Positions 16,873-25,374 of a stretch of DNA of 64,000 nucleotides are shown here, in pieces; position 1 is the stretch's first letter, and each line of letters starts with the position of its first letter. The translations under genes were made by a program, and so were the position numbers. The notes below the pieces were generated by a model. The model searched no databases. It saw nothing but the letters and a program-made list of their open reading frames with translations, and was not told the origin of the DNA. The stretch comes from Hyphomicrobiales bacterium (GTDB lineage Bacteria; Pseudomonadota; Alphaproteobacteria; Rhizobiales; Rhizobiaceae): the NCBI GenBank assembly GCA_900468535.1, contig UBTY01000021.1:62001-126000 (forward strand), read 5' to 3'.

Positions 16873-17535
16873 GTGTCCGACATTCTTGTCATCAACCCCA
16901 ACAGCTCTGCCTCGGTCACCCGTTCCATGGAAGCGTGCTTGAGCCCCATCCGGGCTGCGACATCGCACCGGATCGAATGCGTCGAACTTGCGAAATCACC
17001 GCCGGGGATCGAGACGGACGCGCACGTGAGCGAGGTGATTCCAAATATCGTCGAGGCAATTTCGGCCTCATCGGCCGATGCCTTCGTACTTGCCTGCTTC
17101 TCCGACCCCGGCATCGCGCATGTGCGGAAGCTGTCGGACCGTCCGGTTCTCGGTATCGCCGAATCCGCCTACCTAGCCGCCATCGGCCTCGGGGCACGAT
17201 TTGGGATCATCTCACTCGGTCCCTCCTCGATCGCCCGCCACCTGCGCTACCTCAAGGAACTGCAACTCGAGCGCCGCCTCGCCGGCGATCGCTCGATCGA
17301 CATGACGGTCGTCGAATTGATGTCCGGCAATGTCGTCGAGACGGTATCGCGAACCGGCCGTCTGTTGCGCGATGAAGATGGCGCCGATGTCGTTATTCTC
17401 GGGTGCGCCGGCCTCGGCGCTTATAGAACTGCCCTGCAGGACAGCCTGGGCATTCCCGTCGTCGATCCGGTTCAGGCCGGCGTCGCGCTTGCCTGCACCA
17501 ATCTGGACCTCGCTTACGGAAAGACGAAGCAATGA
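16873..17535 (+). CDS. Asp/Glu/hydantoin racemase family protein
   Basis: 220 residues from a GTG start. The N-terminus DILVINPNSSASVTRSM is characteristic of hydantoin racemases. The two catalytic cysteines of the family are present, in VLACFSDPG (about residue 74) and VILGCAGLG (about residue 176). In the family these residues exchange the proton at C5 of a hydantoin or at the alpha carbon of an amino acid. First gene of a five-gene operon; it overlaps the hydantoinase-like gene by four bases (ATGA). That pairing supports a substrate with a 5-substituted hydantoin or similar cyclic amide ring. Confidence 0.9.
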   Translation: MSDILVINPNSSASVTRSMEACLSPIRAATSHRIECVELAKSPPGIETDAHVSEVIPNIVEAISASSADAFVLACFSDPGIAHVRKLSDRPVLGIAESAYLAAIGLGARFGIISLGPSSIARHLRYLKELQLERRLAGDRSIDMTVVELMSGNVVETVSRTGRLLRDEDGADVVILGCAGLGAYRTALQDSLGIPVVDPVQAGVALACTNLDLAYGKTKQ

Positions 17536-18896
17536 CGTTTGATCTTGTAGTACGCGGCACTGTCGTCCTTCCGGAAGGGCCGGCTGAAAACGCTTGGGTC
17601 GCGGTCAGTGACGGAAAGATCGCAGCCATCGGAACCGGGAATGCACCCGCGGCGAAGGAAATCTTCGACGCCGGCGACGATCTGGTCATACCTGGCGTCG
17701 TTGATGGCCAGACGCACGCCTGCAGCTATGGCGGCCTTCCCGGCATCCGGTCAACGACGCGCTCGGCGATCGCCGGCGGCGTGACGACGATCGTCGACAT
17801 GCCCTATGACAACCCGGCTCCACTGAACACGCTGGAGCGCCTCGACGACAAGATCGCCGCCATCAACGAGCACGCCCATGCGGATGTCGCACTCTACGGC
17901 ACGATCCTGCCCGGCCAGACGACCGACGATATTGAGCCGCTGATCGAAGGCGGTGTGGTTGCCTTCAAGATTTCCACCTTCGAGAGCAGCCCGACGCGCT
18001 TTCCCCGCATCGCCTCCGACCAGATTCTCGCAACGTTTCTCGCGCTTCGCGACACGAGCATTCCGCTCGGCGTGCATAATGAGGATCAGGAGATCGTCAG
18101 GGCTTACATCGCTGCGGCGAAAGCCTCAAGCCGCAACGGTATCGAGGCGCACTCCGGCAGCCGGCCACCGGCCGCCGAACTGGCGGCAACGGCCCAGTTT
18201 CTTGAACTCGGGGCCGCTTCTGGAGCGCATGCGCACATCGTTCACCTAACGACACCGCGCGGCTTCCAACTCGTCGACAACTACCTTGCCGACGGTTTCC
18301 GGGCGACGGGCGAGCTCTGCGTTCACTACCTCTGGTTCGACCCGGATCGCGACGGCGCCGAGCTTGGCGCCCGCATGAAGGTCAACCCGCCGATCCGTCC
18401 CGGCCAGATCGATGCCCTGTGGGACGAGATCCTTTCCGGTCGAGTGGCCTTTGTCAGCTCCGACCATTCGAGCTGGCCCGTGGACAACAAGTTCACGCCG
18501 TCGATCTTCGACGCGGGCGCCGGTGTGCCGGGGCTGGAAACACTGCTTCCGGCTTTCTACACGGCGGCCGACAACCGTGACCTTGATGCCGCGACTGTTA
18601 CCGTCGAGCAGCTTTGCGAGCGCCCCGCGAAATTCTTTGGCCTCTGGCCGAGGAAGGGCGCGATCCGGTTAGGTGCGGATGCAGACCTCGCGGTTCTCTC
18701 ACGCAGACCGCAGATATGGGACTCATCCCGGGCTCATGACGAACTCTGCTGGAGCCCGTTTGATGGCCGCGCATTCTGCGTGACCGTCACCCGCACCTAT
18801 CTCGGCGGGCAACTCGCATGGGACGGCGTCGCCGTCGTCAACAATCCCGGAGCCGGGCGCTTTGTTCGCCGTGGCAGCTCTCACTGGTTTGAATAA
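17532..18896 (+). CDS. Hydantoinase/dihydropyrimidinase/allantoinase-like cyclic amidohydrolase
   Basis: 454 residues, the length of allantoinases and D-hydantoinases. The amidohydrolase landmarks are present: VIPGVVDGQTHACSYGG (about residues 55-71), the lysine that is carbamylated in the family in GVVAFKIS, the histidines in LGVHNED and AHIVHLTTPRGF, and the aspartate in FVSSDHSSW. One feature is odd: the usual metal-binding VDxHxH reads VDGQTH, so Gln replaces the first His ligand. The protein may bind one metal or act on an unusual ring. Other family traits such as the C-terminal DADLAVL are intact. It should open a cyclic amide made available by the racemase. Translation is coupled to the racemase gene. 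Confidence 0.88.
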   Translation: MTFDLVVRGTVVLPEGPAENAWVAVSDGKIAAIGTGNAPAAKEIFDAGDDLVIPGVVDGQTHACSYGGLPGIRSTTRSAIAGGVTTIVDMPYDNPAPLNTLERLDDKIAAINEHAHADVALYGTILPGQTTDDIEPLIEGGVVAFKISTFESSPTRFPRIASDQILATFLALRDTSIPLGVHNEDQEIVRAYIAAAKASSRNGIEAHSGSRPPAAELAATAQFLELGAASGAHAHIVHLTTPRGFQLVDNYLADGFRATGELCVHYLWFDPDRDGAELGARMKVNPPIRPGQIDALWDEILSGRVAFVSSDHSSWPVDNKFTPSIFDAGAGVPGLETLLPAFYTAADNRDLDAATVTVEQLCERPAKFFGLWPRKGAIRLGADADLAVLSRRPQIWDSSRAHDELCWSPFDGRAFCVTVTRTYLGGQLAWDGVAVVNNPGAGRFVRRGSSHWFE

Positions 18897-18911
18897 GATC
18901 GGATAGTCATC

Positions 18912-19838
18912 ATGCCGCTCATCACATCGGACAGCCAAGGCGTCTTCGTCATTGCCGTCACGCCGTTCAACGAAGACGGATCGCTCGACCCTGCCAGCAT
19001 CGACCGCATGGTCGACTTCTATTATGAGAAAGGTGCCGATGGCCTCACCATTCTCGGCATGATGGGCGAAGCGCCGAAGCTGACCCAGGCGGAGTCGATC
19101 GAAGTCGCGCGCCAAACGCTGAAGCGCTCGGGCAACCGCCCCGTCGTCGTCGGCGTTTCCGCGCCGGGACTTGCCGCAATCAGCGAACTGACGAAAGCGG
19201 TGATGGATATCGGCGCAGCCGGCGTCATGGTGGCTCCTCCCTCATTGCTGCGCACCGACGACCAGATCATCGGTTATTACCGCAATGTCGTCGAAACCGT
19301 CGGCAGCGATGTTCCGGTCGTGCTTCAGGACTTCCCGCTTTCGACAGGTGTCCAGATCAGCTCAAAGACGCTCGGCGCCATCATCGAAGGGCATCCGAGC
19401 ATTGTCATGGTCAAGCACGAAGACTGGCCGGGCCTCCAGAAGATAACCGATCTGCGCGAGGCCGAAGCAAAGGGTCGCCGGCGCGTTTCGATCCTTTGCG
19501 GCAATGCCGGGATCTTTCTGCCGGAGGAAATGCAACGCGGCGCTGATGGCGCAATGACGGGCTTCCCCTACCCGGAGATGATGGTGGACGTTTGCCGTCT
19601 CAGCCGCGACGGCAGGTATGAAGAGGCACAGGATGTCTTCGACGCCTACCTGCCGCTGATGCGATACGAACAGCAGCCGGGTCTTGGCCTCGCAGTACGC
19701 AAATATGTGCTTGCCAAGCGAGGCGCGATCGCGAGCGCAGCGCAGCGGCGTCCGGGAATGGCGCTGAGCGCCCAGGCGGTTGCGGAAGTCGAAAAACTCA
19801 TCGAACGACAGGAACGCAAGTTGGAGGCGTTGGCATAA
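18912..19838 (+). CDS. Dihydrodipicolinate synthase/N-acetylneuraminate lyase family protein
   Basis: 308 residues, class I aldolase TIM barrel. Visible landmarks are GVFVIAVTPFNEDGSLD, GADGLTILGMMGEAPKL and the Schiff-base lysine in IVMVKHEDWPG (about residue 166). The tyrosine that normally acts in catalysis (motif YNxP) is replaced: the segment reads VVLQDFPLSTG, with Gln-Asp where Tyr-Asn is usual. The enzyme may therefore catalyse a lyase, dehydratase or hydrolase reaction different from DHDPS. It probably acts on a 2-oxo acid or Schiff-base intermediate from the ring-opened substrate. The stop overlaps the SDR start by one base (TAATG). Confidence 0.88.
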   Translation: MPLITSDSQGVFVIAVTPFNEDGSLDPASIDRMVDFYYEKGADGLTILGMMGEAPKLTQAESIEVARQTLKRSGNRPVVVGVSAPGLAAISELTKAVMDIGAAGVMVAPPSLLRTDDQIIGYYRNVVETVGSDVPVVLQDFPLSTGVQISSKTLGAIIEGHPSIVMVKHEDWPGLQKITDLREAEAKGRRRVSILCGNAGIFLPEEMQRGADGAMTGFPYPEMMVDVCRLSRDGRYEEAQDVFDAYLPLMRYEQQPGLGLAVRKYVLAKRGAIASAAQRRPGMALSAQAVAEVEKLIERQERKLEALA

Positions 19839-20596
19839 TGGATCTGCAGATTTCCGGAAAGAAGGCGCTCGTTCTTGGCGCAAGCCGCGGCCTTGGCGCA
19901 GCAATTGCAAAGGGTCTGGCCGATGAAGGCGTGCAGGTATTCGCGGCAGCCCGCAGCGTCGACAAGATCCCGCCTCACGCCAACGTCACGCCCGTCGCCG
20001 TTGATCTCTCCGACCAGTCCTCCGTCGCAGCTCTGATCGCGACCCTTTCCGACCAGAGCGGCATCGACATTCTCGTCAACAATTCCGGAGGTCCGAAGGC
20101 AGGTCCGGCGCTCGGCCAGCCACGCGACGGCTGGCGTTCGGCGTTCGACGCGATGGCCACATCGATCTTCGAGATCTCCAACGCGATGCTTGCCGGCATG
20201 ATCGAGCGCAAGTGGGGCCGCATCATTACGATCGGCAGCTCCGGCATCGAACAGCCGATCCCCAATCTTGCCCTGTCCAACGGCGTACGCGCTGCCATCG
20301 CCGGATGGTCGAAGACACTGGCGAGCGAAGTCGCGCAACATGGCGTTACCGTCAACATGATCTTGCCGGGACGGATCGACACCGACCGCGTGCGCGAACT
20401 CGACGGCATCAAGGCGCAAAACACCGGCGCTAGCGTGGAAGCCGTGCGGGAAGCATCCCGCAACGACATCCCCGCCCGTCGCTACGGCAAGCCGGAAGAA
20501 TTCGCCGCTGTCGCCGTGTTTTTGGCAAGCGCCCAGGCAAGTTATGTGACAGGCTCTGCCATCCGCGTTGACGGCGGCATGATCAAGGGGTTGTGA
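19838..20596 (+). CDS. Short-chain dehydrogenase/reductase, divergent active site
   Basis: 252 residues. The nucleotide-binding start LVLGASRGLGAAIAKGLA and ILVNNSGGPKAGP (the NNAG-type motif) are clear, and the C-terminal SAQASYVTGSAIRVDGGM is standard. The catalytic YxxxK is missing: the region after the conserved Ser reads PNLALSNGVRAAIAGWSK, with Ser/Asn and Arg in its place. This agrees with a known divergent SDR subgroup, whose chemistry may differ from a simple alcohol dehydrogenase. It is the fourth gene of the racemase operon and is coupled on both sides. Confidence 0.86.
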   Translation: MDLQISGKKALVLGASRGLGAAIAKGLADEGVQVFAAARSVDKIPPHANVTPVAVDLSDQSSVAALIATLSDQSGIDILVNNSGGPKAGPALGQPRDGWRSAFDAMATSIFEISNAMLAGMIERKWGRIITIGSSGIEQPIPNLALSNGVRAAIAGWSKTLASEVAQHGVTVNMILPGRIDTDRVRELDGIKAQNTGASVEAVREASRNDIPARRYGKPEEFAAVAVFLASAQASYVTGSAIRVDGGMIKGL

Positions 20597-20601
20597 CACG
20601 C

Positions 20602-21741
20602 ATGACCGATTTCGATGTCGTTCACGAGCGCCGTGGCACCGGCAGCTCCAAATGGAGCAAATACCCCGGTGATGTTCTGCCCATGTGGGTTGCCGACATG
20701 GATTTCCCGGCAGCTCCGGAGATCGTGGACGCGATCCGCAATCGGCTTGAGCATCCGCTTCTCGGCTACGGCGTGGCGCGGGATGAGCTGCGCGCGCAAA
20801 TCGTCGCTGACATGCAAAGCAAATACGGCTGGACAGTTTCACCTGATGAGATTGTCTTCTTGCCGGGCGTGGAGCCTGGCTTCAACATGGCGCTGAAGGC
20901 GATGCTTCGTCCCGGCGACGGCGTGCTGGTCCAGCCACCCGTCTACCGCCCGATCCTCAACGCGCCCGCCCATTGGGGCCTGCAGCGCATCGATGCGCCC
21001 CTGATCGCGACCGAGGGCGGGTATGCGATGGACATTGAGGCCTTCGCCGACAGGATCGCTGAAGCACAGGCGTTCCTGTTCTGCAATCCCCAGAACCCGA
21101 CCGGCAAGGTGTTCACGCGCGAAGAGCTCGAGAGCATTGCTGCGCTTTGCCGCAAGAACGATACGCTCATCATCTCCGACGAGATCCACTGTGATCTTCT
21201 CTTTGATGGCCGCCGCCACATTCCGATCGCCAGCCTGTCGGAGGACGCCGCGGAGCGGACAATCACGCTGATGGCGGCCAGCAAGAGCTACAACATCGCC
21301 GGCCTGAAGACCGCATTCGCCATCATCCGCAACAAGGCCACGCGTGACGCTTTCATGCAGTCGCGGCTTGGAATGGTCGACAGCGTCAACATCCTCGGCC
21401 TGGAAGCAACGCTTGCGGCGTTCTCGAAAGCCTATGGCTGGAAGGCGGATATGCTCGCATATCTCGCAGGCAACCGTGATTATCTCACTGCCGAGGTCGC
21501 CAGGCGTTTTCCCGCGATCCGCCTGATCCCCGCCGAGGCTACATTCCTTGCTTGGCTGGACTGCTCGGCAATGAAGCTTCGTCCGGACCCGCAAACACAC
21601 TTCCTGCAGCATGGAAAAGTCGGCTTCAGTGCCGGGTCGGAATTTGGCCAAGACTACGGCCAGTTCATCCGCATCAACTTCGGATGCCCTCGCGTTCTTT
21701 TGGACGACGCGCTCGACCGCATGGAGCGATCGCTGGCGTAA
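20602..21741 (+). CDS. PatB/MalY-type PLP-dependent C-S lyase (aminotransferase class I/II fold)
   Basis: 379 residues from the ATG at 20602, which gives the usual N-terminus (MTDFDVVHERRGTGSSKW). A GTG at 20593 is possible but AGGGG is only two bases from it. PatB/MalY marks are PMWVADMDFPAAPEI near residue 30, CNPQNPTGKVF near 160, the SDEIHCDL motif near 193, and the PLP lysine in AASKSYNIAGLKTAF near 225. Family members cleave cystathionine, cysteine or cysteine S-conjugates to pyruvate, ammonia and a thiol. With the sulfurtransferase at 13161 this argues that the imported compound contains a thioether or cysteine-derived part. Last gene of the operon; a strong hairpin follows. Confidence 0.9.
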   Translation: MTDFDVVHERRGTGSSKWSKYPGDVLPMWVADMDFPAAPEIVDAIRNRLEHPLLGYGVARDELRAQIVADMQSKYGWTVSPDEIVFLPGVEPGFNMALKAMLRPGDGVLVQPPVYRPILNAPAHWGLQRIDAPLIATEGGYAMDIEAFADRIAEAQAFLFCNPQNPTGKVFTREELESIAALCRKNDTLIISDEIHCDLLFDGRRHIPIASLSEDAAERTITLMAASKSYNIAGLKTAFAIIRNKATRDAFMQSRLGMVDSVNILGLEATLAAFSKAYGWKADMLAYLAGNRDYLTAEVARRFPAIRLIPAEATFLAWLDCSAMKLRPDPQTHFLQHGKVGFSAGSEFGQDYGQFIRINFGCPRVLLDDALDRMERSLA

Positions 21742-21749
21742 ACTTAAAT

Positions 21750-21768
21750 GGGCCGCCCTAGGCGGCCC
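21750..21768. terminator. Bidirectional hairpin between convergent genes
   Basis: GGGCCGCC-CTA-GGCGGCCC, a perfect 8-bp GC stem nine bases after the PatB stop and 27 bases from the stop of the convergent L,D-transpeptidase gene. The U-tract is short. Confidence 0.75.
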
Positions 21769-21795
21769 GTCTCGCGCAAACCGGCCAGAGCACGA

Positions 21796-22524
21796 CTATT
21801 GGACGATAAGCTGCGACTTACCGCGGACGCGATCGTAGAGATCGATGACATCCTGATTGAACATCCGCACACAGCCGGACGAGGCATTCTTTCCGATCGA
21901 CTGCCATTCGGGCGAGCCGTGGATGCGGTAAAGCGTATCCACACCATCCTGGTAGATATACAGCGCGCGGGCACCAAGCGGGTTCGTCAGGCCCGGCGGC
22001 ATGCCCTGCTTCCAGGTTTCAAGCTTCGGATTGCGCGCGATCATGGCCGGCGTCGGTGTCCAGGATGGCCATTTCCTCTTCCACTGGATCACAGCTCGCC
22101 CTTTCCAGCCGCGCCCTTGAGCCCCGAGGCTGACGCCGTAGCGCATCGCGCGACCGTCGCCGAGCACGAAGTAGAGGAACTTCTGGCTGGTATCGACGAT
22201 GATCGTACCCGCCGGCTCGTCGGTCGCGTAGTCCACTTCCTGGCGCAGATAGGTTGGATCGACTCGAGCATGGTCGATTCCAGGCAGACGATACTCGCCG
22301 TCCTCAAGCGCAGCATAGGTCTGCGCATAATCTGGCCTCTTCGGCTCTCGTTCCGGCGCTTGCGCAAGTTCGGCTCGCGCCACTTCAGACGAAACGGGTG
22401 GCTTCGCCGTTGGACGCGGGATGGCGTTTGCGTCGATGGGTATCGATCCGGATTGGGTACAGGCGGCAAGAAGAGCCGTCACGACCGCCACTGCGAACGC
22501 GCGGATCAAGGTGGTGGGATGCAA
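21796..22524 (-). CDS. L,D-transpeptidase (YkuD domain) lipoprotein
   Basis: Cell-wall enzyme, 242 residues from a TTG at 22524 with GGA about ten bases upstream. This start gives a clean lipoprotein signal, MHPTTLIRAFAVAVVTALLA, with lipobox LLAAC. A linker rich in Pro, Glu and Arg follows. The catalytic YkuD motif is near the C-terminus: HGSPEWQSIG and NASSGCVRMFNQD, with the His and Cys needed for 3-3 peptidoglycan cross-linking. Upstream in-frame codons would bury the signal. Rhizobiales, which grow by polar extension, carry many such enzymes. It is a stand-alone gene without obvious ties to its neighbours. Confidence 0.85.
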   Translation of the reverse strand: MHPTTLIRAFAVAVVTALLAACTQSGSIPIDANAIPRPTAKPPVSSEVARAELAQAPEREPKRPDYAQTYAALEDGEYRLPGIDHARVDPTYLRQEVDYATDEPAGTIIVDTSQKFLYFVLGDGRAMRYGVSLGAQGRGWKGRAVIQWKRKWPSWTPTPAMIARNPKLETWKQGMPPGLTNPLGARALYIYQDGVDTLYRIHGSPEWQSIGKNASSGCVRMFNQDVIDLYDRVRGKSQLIVQ

Positions 22525-22863
22525 TTTCAGATTTTCCGATTCGGTTGGGCGGGATTGATACCTGCCAGCCCCTAGTCCGATCCGTGGCCGAATTGTGATG
22601 AATACGCCCGAAGCGCTCCAGACGTATGCAGCATCCGTGGCTCGTGTTGAGCAAATGCAACAGGCTGCCACCTATGGCTACACATTTCGAATGGAAACAA
22701 CGATATGTTATGTGCGCACAGATTTTTCTTTCATTGCATTTCTTTATAATTTGACATGCGTAAATTTTAGTGATGTATGAAGCGGCGATCGGGTTTCGGG
22801 AGGGCCTACTCGATCGCGCTATGACAGATGAAGGCCCAAGCCGAGTCCTACTCGGGAGGAAAC
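22525..22863. promoter_or_regulatory. 339-bp divergent intergenic region with candidate operator
   Basis: No convincing gene. It separates the L,D-transpeptidase from the sugar importer. An AT-rich stretch at 22700-22780 includes a perfect 10-bp palindrome with central CG, TGTGCGCACA, at 22711-22720, suiting a LacI-type operator, and TTGACA at 22753-22758 as a possible -35 element. A GGGAGG ribosome site ends a few bases before the ATG at 22864. Confidence 0.4.
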
Positions 22864-23754
22864 ATGACAATCAAAACATTCATGGCGTCGCTCGCACTGG
22901 GCACTGCACTCACCCTGTCGGCAGTTGCTGCACATGCGGATGGCATTGGTGCATCGCTGCTTACGCAACAGCACCCCTTCTACATCGAGCTCGCCAACGC
23001 GATGACGACGGAAGCCAAGGCAAAGAACGTGCCTTTGGAAATCTCCATCGCAAACCAGGACCTGAACAAGCAGCTCGCCGATGTTGAAGACTTCATCGTC
23101 AAGGGCGTCAGCGTCATCGTCATCTCGCCGGTCGACAGCCAGGGCGTCGTCGCTGCGATCGCCAAGGCAGAAAAGGCCGGAATCAAGGTCATCACGGTTG
23201 ACGTCCCCGCCGCGGGTGCGAAGGTCACCTCCCACATCGGAACCGACAACTTCACCGGTGGCGTCAAGGCTGGCGACCTCATGGCAAAGGAAATCGGCGA
23301 CAAGGGCAACGTTGCCATCATCGACTACCCGACGGTCCAGTCGGTTGTGAACCGTATCGACGGCTTCAAGAAGTCGATCTCCGGTCACCCGGATATCAAG
23401 ATCGTTGCACAGCAGACCGGCATCACCCGTGCCGAAGCTCTTGCCGCTGCACAGAACATGCTGCAGGCAAATCCCGACATCACCGGCATCTTCGGCTTCG
23501 GCGACGACGCTGCTCTCGCTGCAGCCGTGGCTGTGAAGGCTGCAGGTCTCGAAAACCAGGTCAAGGTCATCGGCTTTGACGGCATGGAAGAAGCCCGCAA
23601 GGCAGTCGACACCAACCCTGTCATGGTCGGCGTAATCCAGCAGTTCCCTGATCAGATGGGCAAAACAGCCGTCGACACGGCCGTGAAGGTCATCGCCGGC
23701 GAAGAAGTCCCGGCCGAGCAGCCGATCGTGCCCGGCGTCTACGTCAAGAAGTGA
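22864..23754 (+). CDS. Periplasmic sugar-binding protein, RbsB-like
   Basis: 296 residues from the ATG at 22864, preceded by GGGAGGAAAC; the signal peptide ends at AAHA-DG (about residue 24). The type I sugar-binding fold is clear: GASLLTQQHPFYIELANAMT, NQDLNKQLADVEDFIVKGV, VISPVDSQGV, GIFGFGDDAALAAA and KVIGFDGMEEA. This is the CUT2 class that carries monosaccharides such as ribose, galactose, fructose or polyols. First gene of the six-gene locus with ATPase, permease, PfkB kinase, GatZ-like protein and LacI regulator. A strong hairpin follows the stop. Confidence 0.93.
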   Translation: MTIKTFMASLALGTALTLSAVAAHADGIGASLLTQQHPFYIELANAMTTEAKAKNVPLEISIANQDLNKQLADVEDFIVKGVSVIVISPVDSQGVVAAIAKAEKAGIKVITVDVPAAGAKVTSHIGTDNFTGGVKAGDLMAKEIGDKGNVAIIDYPTVQSVVNRIDGFKKSISGHPDIKIVAQQTGITRAEALAAAQNMLQANPDITGIFGFGDDAALAAAVAVKAAGLENQVKVIGFDGMEEARKAVDTNPVMVGVIQQFPDQMGKTAVDTAVKVIAGEEVPAEQPIVPGVYVKK

Positions 23755-23799
23755 TCTGCTCCAGGACGGTCCTTCTCCCAGGACGGGGCCGCTCCGTGC

Positions 23800-23836
23800 C
23801 AGATGGCTCCGCGCAAATACAGCGTGGAGCCATCTG
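23800..23836 (+). terminator. Intercistronic hairpin after the sugar-binding-protein gene
   Basis: Perfect 11-bp stem CAGATGGCTCC / GGAGCCATCTG with a 15-base loop, in the 105 bases between the binding-protein stop and the ATPase start. No U-tract. Probably an mRNA-stabilising or attenuating structure. Confidence 0.7.
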
Positions 23837-23859
23837 CAAAGATTGACAAGGAGGCCGCC

Positions 23860-25374
23860 ATGAATGCGCCCACCGCAGATACCATTCTCAAAATCAATAA
23901 CATCTCCAAGACGTTTGGACCCGTTGCCGCGCTGAAGTCGATGCAGCTGGACGTCAGACGGGGTCGCGTCCACACGCTTCTCGGCGAAAACGGCGCAGGC
24001 AAGTCGACGCTGATGAAGATCCTCGCCGGCGTCTACCAGCCGTCATCGGGCGATATCACTCTGGATGGGCAGCCCTACCATCCCACAGATCCGCAGCAGG
24101 CAGCCGCACTTGGCCTGACGATCGTGTTTCAGGAACTCAGCCTCTGCAACAACATGACGGTCGCCGAGAATATCCTTGCGACACGCGAGCCAGCGACAGC
24201 CGGCTTCATCAACGATCGAAAGCTCGCCAGGGATGCCGCGCGGATTGTCGCGGAATTGGGCTTGCCGATCGCCGTTGACGAAAAGGTCGGCAATCTGTCG
24301 ATCGCCCAGCGGCAGCTCGTCGAGATCGCCAAGGGGCTCAGCATCGAAGCAAAGGTCGTCATTCTCGACGAACCGACGTCATCGCTCAGCGACAGCGAAG
24401 CCGAAATCCTGTTCCAGATTATCGACCGTCTCAAGGCGCGGGGCGCAGCCGTCATCTACATCTCGCATCGCATGGAAGAGATCATGCGGCTCAGCGATGA
24501 TATCACTGTCATCCGCGACGGCGAGTACATCACTACGCGTCAGCGCGAGAGCGTGACCATTGAAGAGCTGATCGCGCTTATGGTCGGGCGACGGATGGAA
24601 GAGATCTATCCGCCGCGCGAAGAGGCGGCACCAGAGCTCTCCGTGCCACCTGTCTTGGCCGTCGAAAACCTCACTCGCGAGGGCGAATTCGACAACGTCT
24701 CTTTTGCCGTTCGCCCGGGCGAGATCCTCGGTTTCTTCGGACTGATCGGCTCCGGTCGCTCGGAAATCATGAACGCCTTGTTCGGCATGAAACGCGCGGG
24801 CGGCACCGTGCGTCTCAACGGCGCGGTGATAGATCTCGATTCTCCTGTCCGCGCGATCGAGAACGGACTGGGTTTCGTCACCGAGAACCGGAAGGAAGAA
24901 GGTCTCGTCCTCAGCCAGAGCGTCGAGACGAATATTTCGATGGTGGCGCTGAAGCACTTCGCCAACAAGCTCGGCTTCCTGCGTCGCCGTTCGGAGCGAG
25001 ACTCTGCCGTTGCCCAGGTTTCCCGCCTTTCGATCAAGACGGGATCATTGGATACGCCGGCCGGCGCGCTGTCGGGCGGCAACCAACAGAAGATCGTACT
25101 CGCCAAGTGGCTTCTGATGAAGCCCAAGGTTCTGATCCTCGACGAGCCCACGCGCGGCGTCGACGTCGGTGCGAAGTTCGAAATCTACAAGATCATACGC
25201 CAGCTTGCCGCTGATGGAACGGCGATCCTGCTTATTTCGTCGGAGCTACCCGAAGTGCTCGGCATGAGCGACCGGGTGGCGGTCATGCACGAAGGCAAGC
25301 TCAGCGGCATCGCCACCGACGGCGACCTGACACCCGAAAAGATTATGGCTTTTGCGACAGGGATGACATCATGA
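23860..25374 (+). CDS. Sugar ABC importer ATP-binding protein, double domain (RbsA/MglA type)
   Basis: 504 residues from the ATG at 23860, which has AAGGAGG seven bases upstream. Domain 1: Walker A GENGAGKST near residue 45, NLSIAQRQLVEIAKGL, Walker B VVILDEPTSSLSDSE. Domain 2: degenerate Walker A GLIGSGRSE, signature LSGGNQQKIVLAKWL and VLILDEPTRGVDVGAK. The degenerate second Walker A is normal for CUT2 ATPases. It ends four bases inside the permease gene (ATGA overlap), so translation is coupled. Confidence 0.94.
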   Translation: MNAPTADTILKINNISKTFGPVAALKSMQLDVRRGRVHTLLGENGAGKSTLMKILAGVYQPSSGDITLDGQPYHPTDPQQAAALGLTIVFQELSLCNNMTVAENILATREPATAGFINDRKLARDAARIVAELGLPIAVDEKVGNLSIAQRQLVEIAKGLSIEAKVVILDEPTSSLSDSEAEILFQIIDRLKARGAAVIYISHRMEEIMRLSDDITVIRDGEYITTRQRESVTIEELIALMVGRRMEEIYPPREEAAPELSVPPVLAVENLTREGEFDNVSFAVRPGEILGFFGLIGSGRSEIMNALFGMKRAGGTVRLNGAVIDLDSPVRAIENGLGFVTENRKEEGLVLSQSVETNISMVALKHFANKLGFLRRRSERDSAVAQVSRLSIKTGSLDTPAGALSGGNQQKIVLAKWLLMKPKVLILDEPTRGVDVGAKFEIYKIIRQLAADGTAILLISSELPEVLGMSDRVAVMHEGKLSGIATDGDLTPEKIMAFATGMTS

